A stretch of DNA of 64,000 bases from Pseudorhizobium xiangyangii (GTDB lineage Bacteria > Pseudomonadota > Alphaproteobacteria > Rhizobiales > Rhizobiaceae). A program made the position numbers and the translations under genes. The stretch covers positions 62,001 through 126,000 of the forward strand of contig NZ_JAJAWH010000015.1 of assembly GCF_020531965.1 (NCBI RefSeq). The letters run 5' to 3'. Every line of letters starts with the position of its first letter. The first letter of the stretch is position 1. This document shows, one piece after another, positions 27,550 through 36,738 of this stretch. The notes under the pieces were generated by a model that was not told where the DNA came from, ran no database searches, and saw only the letters and a list, made by a program, of their open reading frames with translations.

Positions 27550-28359
27550 TCAGACAAGCGCCAAAATACGAGCCGGGCCACCTGTTCCACCGCGATGTGT
27601 TGGTGCACCGACCACGATCGTTGCGCCTTTTACCGGCAGGGCTTCGAGGTTGTTCAACCCTTCGATGCCGTAGCGTCCAGCCGGCAGCCAAGAATTGTGC
27701 ACGGCGAAATCGGCAGAATTGCCCGGATCGAGCGAAAGTGTATCGACGCCGATGGCGACGGTGTCGCGTTCCAGCAACAAGTCGGTCGCTGATTTTCCGA
27801 AGCCGGGGAAGGCGAATTTTCCGGCCTCGTCATTGCGGAAGGCCGGGCCTTGTACTTTCGTTCCCCAGCCGGAGCGGAGAGCCACAATAGCACCGGCCGG
27901 AATGTCGCCATTTGCACTGATCCAGCGCTCGATATCAACCGCTTCAACAGTCGAATTTGCCTCCTCCCTGGCGCGATCTGTTATGTCGATGATGACCAGT
28001 GGTGCGACAAGCTTTTGCGGCTCCAGCTGGTCGACGCTCGCTCCATCGGCGCTGAAGTGAAGTGGCGCGTCAATATGCGTGCCGGTATGCTCGAAGATAG
28101 TGAGCTTATGGAGTTGATAGCCGTCCTTTGCGATTTCCGCCGCCCATTCGAGTTCGATGCCCGGCTTGCCATCGAATGTCGGAAACTTTGAATCATATAT
28201 GTGGGTGAGATCGACGACCCGTCTGGCCGTCTGCGCGAGCACCGGGTTAGGCAGGCTGCCCGCTGCCATCGCCGCGCCTGTTAGTACCGCGCCTTTAAAC
28301 AGCAGGCGCCGCGACAGCATGTTTCGCTTCACGTCTTCAATCACGCATTGATTGCACAT
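27550..28359 (-). CDS. Cyclase family protein (kynurenine formamidase-like), Tat-exported
   Basis: 269 residues from ATG 28359, preceded by GGAGGG. A twin-arginine signal (SRRLLFKGAVLTGAAMAAGS) follows a short Cys-containing leader MCNQCVIEDVKRNM. The cyclase-fold metal motif is visible: HTGTHIDAPLHF (HxGTHxDxPxHF), preceded by VVDLTHIYDSKFPTFDG, with later SLDPGNSADFAVHNSWL. These Mn/Zn hydrolases include formamidases and isatin hydrolases; the substrate is not determined. Transcribed alone. Confidence 0.88.
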   Translation of the reverse strand: MCNQCVIEDVKRNMLSRRLLFKGAVLTGAAMAAGSLPNPVLAQTARRVVDLTHIYDSKFPTFDGKPGIELEWAAEIAKDGYQLHKLTIFEHTGTHIDAPLHFSADGASVDQLEPQKLVAPLVIIDITDRAREEANSTVEAVDIERWISANGDIPAGAIVALRSGWGTKVQGPAFRNDEAGKFAFPGFGKSATDLLLERDTVAIGVDTLSLDPGNSADFAVHNSWLPAGRYGIEGLNNLEALPVKGATIVVGAPTHRGGTGGPARILALV

Positions 28360-28589
28360 CCCGGCCGTCCCTCCGATAATGAATACCTTATGAACACGGT
28401 ACTCCAAAATCCGGATAGAACAAGTTTTCGGCCGCTGTCGCAGTCCGATGACCGTCCGTATACTGCTCAGCGGGATCGGATGCTGAAATATCCATCTTAG
28501 CTAGATGTCTGCGTTACCATTCAAAGTCCTTCTGACGATTTTTGGAGCGCTGCGGATGAAACGGATGCACCTTCCCACCCTCTGCCCAT

Positions 28590-28787
28590 TTACCTTGATC
28601 GGCGCTGGCGCGCGGCGAGATCAGCGAGTTGGATCATAATACGTTTGGCGTGCTCGACGATATCGGCCTCATCGCTGCCAACATCATCGGCGACCTTGAT
28701 CGATACGGATTCCCCGTCATCTCCGAGGAAGTCAACAATCCAGCTGCCTGCGCCTTCGTGGACAACACGTGTGCGTACGAGGTTCAT
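28590..28787 (-). CDS. Small hypothetical protein, 65 aa
   Basis: Starts MNLVRTRVVHEGAGSWIVDF at ATG 28787, preceded by AAGGGGGA. A strand-rich N-terminal half and a helical, acidic C-terminal half (SDEADIVEHAKRIMIQLADL). A GGAAC-N16-GGTT element lies upstream, suggesting general-stress control. Family not recognised. Confidence 0.65.
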   Translation of the reverse strand: MNLVRTRVVHEGAGSWIVDFLGDDGESVSIKVADDVGSDEADIVEHAKRIMIQLADLAARQRRSR

Positions 28788-28813
28788 CCAGTTCCCCCTT
28801 GTTTTTCTAAAAG

Positions 28814-28838
28814 AACCGGCTTTCACCGGATCTGTTCC
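28814..28838 (-). promoter_or_regulatory. EcfG-like promoter for the gene at 28590-28787
   Basis: On the minus strand: GGAAC, 16 bases, GGTT. The -10 element ends 26 bases before the start codon. Confidence 0.5.
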
Positions 28839-28932
28839 GAAACCGATCTGCCCTGAGGTTGTTGCGAGACGGTATTGGTTTTTTGGCCGAACTACTCTCT
28901 CATCCGCTTTGGTTGTTGATACGGGGCGCCAG

Positions 28933-28957
28933 GGAACATTCCATGAATGCGTTAGTT
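28933..28957 (+). promoter_or_regulatory. EcfG-like promoter for the operon at 29003
   Basis: GGAAC, 16 bases, AGTT, ending 45 bases before the start of a three-gene stress-type operon. One base from the CGTT consensus. Confidence 0.45.
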
Positions 28958-29002
28958 AGACATGCCTCTGAGCCAGTCAATCTAACAATTCGGGAGAGAC
29001 CA

Positions 29003-29641
29003 ATGGACGATCGAAATAAGGACGCTCCTTCCGTCGGCCAATCGTCCTTTGCGGATAGGTCCCAAACCGGACCCTCGTCGCTTGGGCAGCATAAGGCCCC
29101 GAAGGAAAATGAAAAAGCCACGGCGACGGCGACCGACCTCAAGGACAAAGTCGTCGCCGACGTTCGCTCCGCGACGAATTTTGCAAAGCAGGAAGTTGCA
29201 GGCTTGTCTGACAAGGCAAAGGACGCTGCGGACGATCAAAAGAATTTCCTGACCGAAAAAATCCGCGGCGTCGCCCAAGCGATCGAGAAGGTGGCCGCGG
29301 AGCTGGAGCAGGGCGATAACCGCGACATTGGACGGATCACCCGAACAGTGGGCTCGAGCATGCGGAAGTTTTCCACCGATATCCAGGATCGCAGCCTTAG
29401 TGAGATTGCTGGCATGGCGGAGGATTTTGGGCGTAAGCAACCGCTGGCATTTCTTGGCATCGCTGCAATCGCCGGACTTGCAGCAAGCCGCTTCTTGACC
29501 GCGTCAGCCCCACACCAAGACAGAGGTGTCAACAAACCCCCGATGGCGGAAATGACTTCCGCTACCAATATGCATGTAGGCTCCAACCGCTCAATTGCGC
29601 CCCACCCCACATCCAACACGGAGGGCCGGTTCAATGGTTAG
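29003..29641 (+). CDS. Stress-type membrane-associated protein (nutrient-deprivation-induced-like)
   Basis: 212 residues from ATG 29003, preceded by CGGGAGAG. A polar, low-complexity N-terminus is followed by a long apolipophorin-like amphipathic helix (LKDKVVADVRSATNFAKQEV and later IEKVAAELEQGDNRDIG) and one hydrophobic segment PLAFLGIAAIAGLAASRFL near residue 145-165. It resembles the proteins annotated as nutrient-deprivation-induced in Rhizobium, from memory. First gene of a three-gene operon. Confidence 0.72.
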   Translation: MDDRNKDAPSVGQSSFADRSQTGPSSLGQHKAPKENEKATATATDLKDKVVADVRSATNFAKQEVAGLSDKAKDAADDQKNFLTEKIRGVAQAIEKVAAELEQGDNRDIGRITRTVGSSMRKFSTDIQDRSLSEIAGMAEDFGRKQPLAFLGIAAIAGLAASRFLTASAPHQDRGVNKPPMAEMTSATNMHVGSNRSIAPHPTSNTEGRFNG

Positions 29642-30050
29642 TCCGCTCGAAAACCGTTCGCTGCCAGAACTCGTCACAGGGTTGGTTGGCGACATCTCTG
29701 GACTTTTTCGTAAAGAGCTCAATCTCGCGAAAGCCGAGGCCTCGGAAAAGATGTCACATGCGCTCGTTGGCGTAGAAGCGTTCGCCGCGGGGATTGTTTT
29801 GGCAATCTGTGCAGTGGGCGTGCTTCTTGCTGCCTTGGTGAAGGGACTTGCTGCATTTCTTATAACTCAAGGGATGACTGAGCCAAGCGCGGGAGCCTTG
29901 TCGTCCGTCGTCGTCGGCGTTGCGGTGGCCCTTTTTGCCTGGGGATTGATTTCCCGTGGTCTCACGGCTCTTAAAGGCGAAAATCTCAAGCTCGACCGCA
30001 CTTCAGCCTCGTTGCAGCGTGATGCGCAGGTTATAAAGGATAGAACGTGA
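29634..30050 (+). CDS. Phage holin superfamily III / YqjE-like membrane protein
   Basis: 138 residues. N-terminal LPELVTGLVGDISGLFRKEL and ELNLAKAEASEKM, then two transmembrane helices (about 48-75 and 82-108). This arrangement is typical of the DUF1469/YqjE-type putative holin family, which in proteobacteria is an envelope stress protein, not a phage lysis gene. Overlaps the preceding gene by eight bases and the next by one. Confidence 0.8.
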   Translation: MVSPLENRSLPELVTGLVGDISGLFRKELNLAKAEASEKMSHALVGVEAFAAGIVLAICAVGVLLAALVKGLAAFLITQGMTEPSAGALSSVVVGVAVALFAWGLISRGLTALKGENLKLDRTSASLQRDAQVIKDRT

Positions 30051-31024
30051 TGGCCTATACTAGCGATAACCCGAGATCCGCGGAAATCGAACGCGAGATT
30101 TCTGACGATCGACGTCGCATCGAAGAGCGTCTGGACGCCATCCAGCAACGCATGTCTCCCGGAGAGTTAGTGGACGAGGTGTTGGCCTATGCCAAATCCA
30201 CGGGCGGCGGCGAGTACGCGTCCAACCTGGGAGCGGCGGTTAGGAACAATCCTATCCCGATGGCGCTAATGGGCGTCAGCGTCGCATGGATGATGGCCGG
30301 GTCGAAGGCTCGGACATCGTCAGCCCTGGAGAAGACAGAGGAGGAGTATCCACTTGCTCAAATTAAAGGGGGGCTTCGGCGCACCGGACCGGTACAGATC
30401 GATGGCGGCCGCCGCTATACTCATTTCAGTGACGGCGAGGGCGGCCGCTTCAAGGCGCTGACGGACGAGACGGGCCGCCGCGCCGGGCATTTCATCGACG
30501 AAAGCGGAAAGACGTTCCGCGGATTTGCTGACGCTTCTGGAAAGCAGATTCACGATATCCGAGATGAAGCAGGCAAATTGTTTGACGATGCGTCGGGCTG
30601 GGTTTCCAAAACATGGCGAGATATGACCCGCTCTGCCGGAAATGCTGGAATGCAGGTCACCAGCGCCGGCCGTAGTGCGATCGATGTTGGCTCCCAGTTG
30701 AACAATACGATCCTTAAGCATTTCAAGGATCAGCCTCTGGTGGGTGGTGCACTCGCTTTTGCCGTCGGCGCCGCCATAGGAGCGGCCCTGCCGCATACCC
30801 AAGTGGAAGATGAAGCGCTCGGAGAAGCGTCTGACGATTTAAAGTCGAAGGTCTCAAACGAGGTCTTGAAAAGCGTCGATAAGGCCGAAGGTGTTGCATT
30901 TGACATATACGGGAAAGCTACGACGGTTGCTGCGGATGTGCTCAACACTGCCCGTGACCGCGTTGTCGAAGAAGCGAGTGCGCTCAAGGACGAAAGCGGC
31001 ACTAACCTTGGTCGACGCTCGTAA
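30050..31024 (+). CDS. DUF3618 domain protein
   Basis: 324 residues from ATG 30050 (TGATG overlap); a GTG at 30047 is the alternative. The N-terminal DUF3618 motif is SAEIEREISDDRRRIEERLD, followed by a short hydrophobic helix (NPIPMALMGVSVAWMMAGS). The centre has degenerate repeats rich in G-R-F-x-D-E, the C-terminus a second hydrophobic segment (PLVGGALAFAVGAAIGAALP) and a long helix. Third gene of the stress-type envelope operon. Confidence 0.78.
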   Translation: MAYTSDNPRSAEIEREISDDRRRIEERLDAIQQRMSPGELVDEVLAYAKSTGGGEYASNLGAAVRNNPIPMALMGVSVAWMMAGSKARTSSALEKTEEEYPLAQIKGGLRRTGPVQIDGGRRYTHFSDGEGGRFKALTDETGRRAGHFIDESGKTFRGFADASGKQIHDIRDEAGKLFDDASGWVSKTWRDMTRSAGNAGMQVTSAGRSAIDVGSQLNNTILKHFKDQPLVGGALAFAVGAAIGAALPHTQVEDEALGEASDDLKSKVSNEVLKSVDKAEGVAFDIYGKATTVAADVLNTARDRVVEEASALKDESGTNLGRRS

Positions 31025-31429
31025 GTCACGTGGGCAGATGCCGACACCAGGATCGGCATACTGGTTCTGACCTCTGCGTCATTATGGCTTTCAAAAGCAC
31101 CCGATCGAATGTCGTTCGAACGATAATGCTCGAGCGAGACCAGCTGTTCGTTGCGCAGGTGGGACCGCGGGGCTGGCCTCACAGATGAGCAGATCGACTT
31201 GATACGGGCAGAGCGCTGGCGCTTAAGGCCTAAACGGAATGTGGGGTTATTCTGTTGGGATAGAGGGACGATGGAGTGGTCGCACCTTTGCGCAGACGGG
31301 AAGGGCGTCATTAGATCCGATGCGCAAAAGTGTTCCTGGGGACGGGAAAAAGCCGGCCCGAAGGCCGGTCAATTTGGAGGGAAACTTCTCGCCGACGGCA
31401 GCGCCCCGGTGGCGGGGATGATCCGTAGG
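31025..31429. other. Non-coding stretch with a minus-strand terminator
   Basis: 400 bases between two convergent transcripts. Contains the hairpin at 31353-31368. No gene seen. Confidence 0.5.
31347..31368 (-). terminator. Rho-independent terminator for the DUF982 gene
   Basis: CCGGCC, loop CGAA, GGCCGG, followed on the minus strand by GCTTTTT. It lies about 60 bases beyond the stop of the gene at 31430-31729. Confidence 0.65.
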
Positions 31430-31729
31430 CTACGCCACCGCTGATGCTGGCTTTTGAGTGGAAAAGCTTATGGACCCAGTCATAACCATGGGCATGCCGG
31501 CCTCGAGACAGGCTGCGATGAAGGCTTCACGAGCAACCTCCGTGGGCGTCATGAAGTTGAGGGCTGCGCGGCATTTCCGAAGTGCGCGCTCATATCGCTG
31601 CCCTCGTCTAAGAGGCCATTCATGTTCCAGAAAATCTAGTGCGTCAGGGACGGTTAGAAAAATGCGCTCCAGACCGCTTTGCAGGCGGACTTTGACTGGG
31701 GCTCTCCAAGGCAAATCCTGATTGTTCAT
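31430..31729 (-). CDS. DUF982 protein
   Basis: 99 residues from ATG 31729, five bases after AAGGAGG. The DUF982 pattern is complete: PWRAPVKVRLQSGLERIFLT, ALDFLEHEWPLRRGQRYERA and a C-terminal AREAFIAACLEAG. DUF982 is a small family almost confined to rhizobia; the function is unknown. A second member lies at 46755-47060. Confidence 0.85.
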   Translation of the reverse strand: MNNQDLPWRAPVKVRLQSGLERIFLTVPDALDFLEHEWPLRRGQRYERALRKCRAALNFMTPTEVAREAFIAACLEAGMPMVMTGSISFSTQKPASAVA

Positions 31730-32386
31730 GGCTACCTCCTTCCTGACAATCAGACAAAAGAGACAGCCAACAATATTAGAATTCACGGTGGACGTGTCAA
31801 GAAGTGCGAACTCGAGGGAGAAGCGCCGGCGCGCGTTTCCCGCTTTGTGCGAGGGATGGACTGATCAAACCGGCTGAATTTTCGACGGGTGCTACGCTAT
31901 TTAGCCCCACACAACCCAGTAGGGTTGTGCGACATGGACCTATGATATGCCGCGACCGCCCGTCAGCAGGGTTGGGCCGTCACCTCTAATGTGTCGCGCG
32001 AGAGTGAATGTGGTCGCGGGTCAGATTGCTCCAAAGGAAAGACGTCAGCAGTGTTGTGACAATATTTGTCGCCTTTTCCTTCACCAGAGTTTCGGTCCAT
32101 TCATTCGTTCCTCTCAGCCTTAGGTCGCTGTAGATGCTGTCTACCGCACCCTCCTCGATGCGCCTGATATGTGTCTTGAAGGCGACTTCTCGACTTCTCC
32201 TTGGGATTGATAGAGGTCGTGGACGACCATGCGGAGCATCTCCTGCATCGTGATCTGCCATGCCGTCGTGCTTGCCTGAAGTTTGAAATGAAGATCACGC
32301 CAATTTTGCTAGCCTGGTGAGTACAGACATCCGCAGATTTTCGTCGGGGCGGGGTTGGTATGCTTCCCAACAAGCAATGACAGGCA
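31730..32386. other. Stretch without a firm gene
   Basis: Minus-strand frames around 31986-32261 give protein-like pieces (MQEMLRMVVHDLYQSQGEVE and, in another frame, HIRRIEEGAVDSIYSDLRLR), which might be one frameshifted small gene. No family was recognised. Otherwise nothing seen. Confidence 0.3.
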
Positions 32387-32707
32387 CTAGGGCCGGTTCG
32401 TACTGCCGGCTGGCTGATTTGTCTGGGATTGGCCACCGGTTCCACCATCCGCATGTGGCGTCTGATTGGTCGGAGCAGAGGCGGAGACGTCGCTGCTTGG
32501 GTGGGCCGGCGTCGCAGGAGAATTACCTTGAGTGGGTGGAGTCGCGGTCTGCTCGGCAGGAGCGTCACTCGACTCGCCCCAAATTTCAGCACCGACCCAA
32601 GCAATAACTGCCAAGGCCAAGCCACCAACCAGGACCAATAGCACGGGACCACCGCGGCGGCCCTGCCTGGCATCGGTGGCCGTCTCCACTACCTTGCGAT
32701 CACTCAT
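32387..32707 (-). CDS. Small membrane-anchored protein with Pro/Thr/Ser-rich tail
   Basis: 106 residues from ATG 32707, after GGAGAAAA. A cytosolic N-terminus with Arg residues is followed by one transmembrane helix (GPVLLVLVGGLALAVIAWVG, about 21-40). The rest is a low-complexity, presumably periplasmic tail of Pro, Thr, Ser, Gln and Ala. An EcfG-like promoter lies 27 bases upstream of the start. Function unknown. Confidence 0.7.
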   Translation of the reverse strand: MSDRKVVETATDARQGRRGGPVLLVLVGGLALAVIAWVGAEIWGESSDAPAEQTATPPTQGNSPATPAHPSSDVSASAPTNQTPHADGGTGGQSQTNQPAGSTNRP

Positions 32708-32734
32708 CATTTTTCTCCAAAAGACTGCGCCAAT

Positions 32735-32759
32735 AACCCCAATGAGTCAGGATAGTTCC
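32735..32759 (-). promoter_or_regulatory. EcfG-like promoter for the gene at 32387-32707
   Basis: On the minus strand: GGAAC, 16 bases, GGTT, with the -10 element 27 bases before the start codon. Confidence 0.5.
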
Positions 32760-33168
32760 GACGGGGGCGGTGTTGTTCTGTTGGGGCCGTAATATCGACA
32801 ATATGGGCGGCGCGTCGCTGGAAGGCTGATGCCGCTCGGTGCAATGGCCCCGGCCCTGCCGACTTGGCGGTAAGGCCGGACGTGGCTTGGAGCGGTCGCG
32901 CCAGAGGCGTTCAGTTGGGCACGGGGTCAGTCCGGTGGATCGCGGCTGATGCTCCCATTGCGGCGACCTCGCTCCAGTCACGCCTGTCTGGGTGGAAATC
33001 CCTTGGAACGCTCGAGATGGAGGACTTCATCGCTGCACCCTTGCTGAGGCTCTGACTGAATTATCCCCTCGGGGGCGGGAAACGACGGGGGAGCCGAATC
33101 GGATACTTGTCTCTTTTGGTGGCGTTCGTGTTCAAATGCGAAGTCCAGCACGCGGTGCCGTCGAAGCC
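32760..33168. other. Non-coding stretch
   Basis: About 400 bases with only random open frames and no recognised signal. Confidence 0.45.
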
Positions 33169-33318
33169 TCACCGTACAAATTTCAGAAGCGGATCGAGAT
33201 CGATGCCCGGCAAAAGGAAGATCGGGCCCACGAAGGCAACCATACCTCCCACCAGGTACATGGTCGCCCTCATCCTTTGATACCTGCGAGTTCTAACCCC
33301 GGTCCAATCGTACTGCAT
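33169..33318 (-). CDS. Small single-helix membrane protein, 49 aa
   Basis: Starts MQYDWTGVRTRRYQRMRATM at ATG 33318, then one hydrophobic helix (MYLVGGMVAFVGPIFLLPG) and a short tail. GAGGATC lies eight bases before the ATG. The frame is open upstream, but that part is not protein-like. Unknown function. Confidence 0.5.
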   Translation of the reverse strand: MQYDWTGVRTRRYQRMRATMYLVGGMVAFVGPIFLLPGIDLDPLLKFVR

Positions 33319-33549
33319 CGCATGATCCTCATGATCGAGCCGCCTCACAAAGCGGCGGGTAAAAGTAGCGACGATCCAATCCTCCGCGAGCCTTGCGCGA
33401 GGCTGACTGGCCCTGGAGGAGACTTGTCCAAGAGGGTGCTTACCAGCAAAAAATAATCCCGACATCGAATCCACGCCCCAGCAGGGTTGGAGGTCACGAT
33501 CGCATTCGAGAAACGGGAGCTGTCGGCACGAATGCTCCGACGGCACGGT

Positions 33550-36500
33550 TTATGCGCCCCCGAAGTTAGGAACGAGGTGGGCCATTGCTTGAAGCATCAC
33601 TGACGCGAGGTCCTTTTGGTTAAACGGCTTGGATAGGTGAAGCGCGTCCGCAATACCGGATTGGGCTCGCGCGGTGTCGTCACCGCTTGCAAAGACGATC
33701 GTGATAGCCGGCCACCGATCCCTCACCTGGTTGGCGAGCTCAGTTCCTGACATCCCGGGAAGGCTGACGTCTGTCAGCAGCACGTCAGCCGGTTCCCGGC
33801 TGAGCACAAGAAGAGCATCCTCGGCAGAACCGGCTTCAAGGACTAAGTGGCCAAGTTCGTCGAGCATGTCGGCGGTGGACATCAAAATGAGAGGCTCATC
33901 TTCGACCACGAGAATCCGAACTGGCACATCCCCCCGGGAGGTCTGGCCTGGTGAGCGGTGTTTTGCCGCAGTACGCTCCTTAGCCAGTTTCTGTTGCGCC
34001 GCGTTTCCCAGTACGTGACGAACCTTTCGGGCAAGTGCCTCGCGCGTATACGGCTTGGAAAGCAGTTCCACGCCAGTATCCAGCCGACCACCATGTACAA
34101 TCGAATTTTCCGTATAACCCGAGGTGAACAGGATGCCCATATCGGGAAAGAGAGCTTTTGCGTTGCGGGAAAGCTCGGTACTGCGCATCGGTCCCGGCAT
34201 CACCACGTCTGTGAAGAGAAGGTCGATTTGTGCCCCGCTCTCTATAATCGCAAAGGCAGAGAGGGCATCCCCTGCTTTCAGTACCCGATATCCGAGATCG
34301 GTCAGCAGCGCGACGGATGTCTCCCGGACGCCATCGTCGTCCTCAACCACCAGAACGGTTTCGGTACCCCCTTTCGCCGGCACCGTGTTTAGATCGACCA
34401 AAGCGTCCTCCACCTGCGTGGTGCGAGGAAGGTAAAGCTTCATCGTCGTTCCTAGGCCGACTTCGGTGTAGATCTTGAGATGTCCACCTGACTGCTTCAG
34501 GAAGCCATAAACCATCGAGAGCCCAAGGCCGCTCCCTTTGCCTTCCCCTTTAGTGCTGAAAAACGGCTCAAGGACGTGTTCGACAATCTCGGCCGCTATG
34601 CCGGATCCGGTGTCCGTGACCGCGACCATGACGTATTGCCCGGGCCGCACATCGTCGTGAGAGCGAGCGTAATCATCGTCGAGCACCGCGTTGCCGGTTT
34701 CGATCGTGAGCCGACCGATACCCTCCATCGCATCTCTTGCATTTATTGCAAGATTAAGAATGGCATTTTCGAGCTGGCTCGGATCAATCAATGTGTTCCA
34801 CAAACCGCCTGAAATGACAGTCTCGAGCTCGATCTCCTCCCCAAGTGCCCGACGGAGCATGTCATCCATATTCTGGATGAGCTTGCGCACATTGATGACT
34901 TTGGGCTCGAGTGGCTGTCGGCGCCCGAACGCCAGAAGTTGGGAAGCGAGCTTCGAACCGCGTGATACTCCAGCGAGCGCATTCTTGACACGATTCTCCG
35001 CCCGGGCGTTGCCTGTAACGTCCTTCGACAGAAGCTGAAGATTGCCGCTGACGACCTGCAGAAGGTTGTTGAAATCGTGCGCAACGCCGCCAGTCAGTTT
35101 TCCAAGCGCCTCCATCTTTTGAGCCTGACGGAGTGCGAGCTGTGCGGCCTCGCGATCAATCGACTCTCTTTCCAGCTGCAGCAGTGCCGCGCGCAGCTCG
35201 CCAGTCCGCTGGTCTACCCTGTGCTCAAGAGTATGGTTCAAAGCTTGCAACTGGTCCTCAGCACGTTTTTGGTCAGTCACGTCGAAACCATCAACGAAGA
35301 TCCCAGTGATTTGTCCATCCCCATCGAAGATGGGCTGATAAATCAAATTAACGAACCGCTCTTCTGCGGTGCCTTCAAGCGTTCGCTGAAGCGACACCGG
35401 CAGATTCCGCCCAATATATGCTTTCCCAGATCGATAAACCTCGTCGAGCAGCTCGAAAAAGCCCTGACCAGCGATGTCGGGCAGAGCATCCTTAACGGTC
35501 ATGCCCTGCAATTCCCGGTGTCCAACGAGCTGCAAATATGCGTCGTTGGTTAGTTCGAAGACGTGCTGCGGCCCGCGCAGGATACACATGAAACTGGGAG
35601 CCTGCTGAAACAGCTCGCGCATGCGGTCGCGTTCGGCTGTGCGTTTTTCGACTTCGCTAACGAGCTGGCGATTGAGTTGCTCAAGCGCGAGGGCTGCTGC
35701 TTCCCTCAATTGGGCGGCCTCTGCTAACGCTGCGCCCCGCCGCCGCTCGGTCTCAAACGCTTCGGCGCTTGCGAGTCGTGACGCGATTTGCCCGGCGATC
35801 AGTTTGAGGAAGTCCAGATAGTCATCGCTGGCACGTCGGTGAGGATTCAGCCCGCAGATGATAGCTCCGATCGGCCTTTCGCGCCCCTGACCAACGACCG
35901 GTAAGACTGCCGCTTGCTTGGCAGCCCTCTGCCATGCGCCCGTTGGAAGATCGCTGCGGTCGCTTATATCGATCAGCTCGGGTGCCTGACGGTTCCAAAT
36001 GCTGCTTAGGTTCCACAGTGCATCAGAGGTTTCGATTGTTGTCGGCGCAAGGGGATGGTTTCCCGGGATGCCATTTTCCCACACCCGTCTGGCGCTGCCA
36101 TCCTCGTTGAAAATGTAGAGCAAGCTGAACGGGACATCCCGCTGGCAAGCGCCTAAAACGGCCTGTGAGGCCTCGTAGACTTCTGCGGTGCAGTCCGAAG
36201 CTGAAAGCGCCGACGCGAGTTGGCGCATCGTATCCATGCGCCGTTCACTGATGACCCTTTCCGTTTCCTCGGACACAGCGCAAAAAACGCCCTCGACTTT
36301 GCCGCTGTCGCCGATCAGCGGGCTGTAGGAAAAGGTGTGGTAGGTTTCCTCCGGATAACCGTCGCGCTCAAGCAGCAGAAGGAGCGCTCGGTCCCAGGTG
36401 GCCTGGCCAGTCTCGTAGACCGTGGTAAGACGCTCCCGGATGTCATTCCAGATCTCCGCCCAGAGCACTTCTGTCGGGACGGCCAGAGCGTTGGGATGCT

Positions 36501-36738
36501 TACTCCCTAGGGTCGGACGATAAGCGTCATTGTAAAAGAAATTGATATCCGGACCCCACCCGAGCCACATTTCGAAGCGGGAGGTTAACAGCAGCCGTAG
36601 GGCGACTTTGAGAGAGACCGGCCAGACTTCGGGCATGCCGAGGCTGGTATTTGACCAGTCGTGCTGACGCATCATCTGCGCCATTTCGCCATCCCCGATG
36701 AAGATCTCTTGATATCGTTCGGAAGCTGCTGTGCCCAT
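33550..36738 (-). CDS. Hybrid sensor histidine kinase with two receiver domains
   Basis: 1062 residues from ATG 36738. In order: a PAS-like sensor (about 25-180, ending EGVFCAVSEETERVI), a GAF domain (about 190-345), a coiled coil, a second PAS (about 395-520, ending FDVTDQKRAEDQL), HisKA with phospho-His 554 in GGVAHDFNN, HATPase_c with N box LENAILNLAINARDAM and G boxes DTGSGIA and GKGSGLGLSMV. Two receivers follow, with Asp 844 (FTDVVMPG) and Asp 990 (LTDVSLPG). No transmembrane segment, so a cytosolic sensor. The second receiver may pass or store phosphate. No cognate output gene is adjacent. Confidence 0.93.
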   Translation of the reverse strand: MGTAASERYQEIFIGDGEMAQMMRQHDWSNTSLGMPEVWPVSLKVALRLLLTSRFEMWLGWGPDINFFYNDAYRPTLGSKHPNALAVPTEVLWAEIWNDIRERLTTVYETGQATWDRALLLLLERDGYPEETYHTFSYSPLIGDSGKVEGVFCAVSEETERVISERRMDTMRQLASALSASDCTAEVYEASQAVLGACQRDVPFSLLYIFNEDGSARRVWENGIPGNHPLAPTTIETSDALWNLSSIWNRQAPELIDISDRSDLPTGAWQRAAKQAAVLPVVGQGRERPIGAIICGLNPHRRASDDYLDFLKLIAGQIASRLASAEAFETERRRGAALAEAAQLREAAALALEQLNRQLVSEVEKRTAERDRMRELFQQAPSFMCILRGPQHVFELTNDAYLQLVGHRELQGMTVKDALPDIAGQGFFELLDEVYRSGKAYIGRNLPVSLQRTLEGTAEERFVNLIYQPIFDGDGQITGIFVDGFDVTDQKRAEDQLQALNHTLEHRVDQRTGELRAALLQLERESIDREAAQLALRQAQKMEALGKLTGGVAHDFNNLLQVVSGNLQLLSKDVTGNARAENRVKNALAGVSRGSKLASQLLAFGRRQPLEPKVINVRKLIQNMDDMLRRALGEEIELETVISGGLWNTLIDPSQLENAILNLAINARDAMEGIGRLTIETGNAVLDDDYARSHDDVRPGQYVMVAVTDTGSGIAAEIVEHVLEPFFSTKGEGKGSGLGLSMVYGFLKQSGGHLKIYTEVGLGTTMKLYLPRTTQVEDALVDLNTVPAKGGTETVLVVEDDDGVRETSVALLTDLGYRVLKAGDALSAFAIIESGAQIDLLFTDVVMPGPMRSTELSRNAKALFPDMGILFTSGYTENSIVHGGRLDTGVELLSKPYTREALARKVRHVLGNAAQQKLAKERTAAKHRSPGQTSRGDVPVRILVVEDEPLILMSTADMLDELGHLVLEAGSAEDALLVLSREPADVLLTDVSLPGMSGTELANQVRDRWPAITIVFASGDDTARAQSGIADALHLSKPFNQKDLASVMLQAMAHLVPNFGGA

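Noticed and set aside
29634-30050. Holin-type gene as evidence for a prophage
   Set aside because: No other phage gene is nearby; this holin superfamily III type is common in stress operons of proteobacteria.
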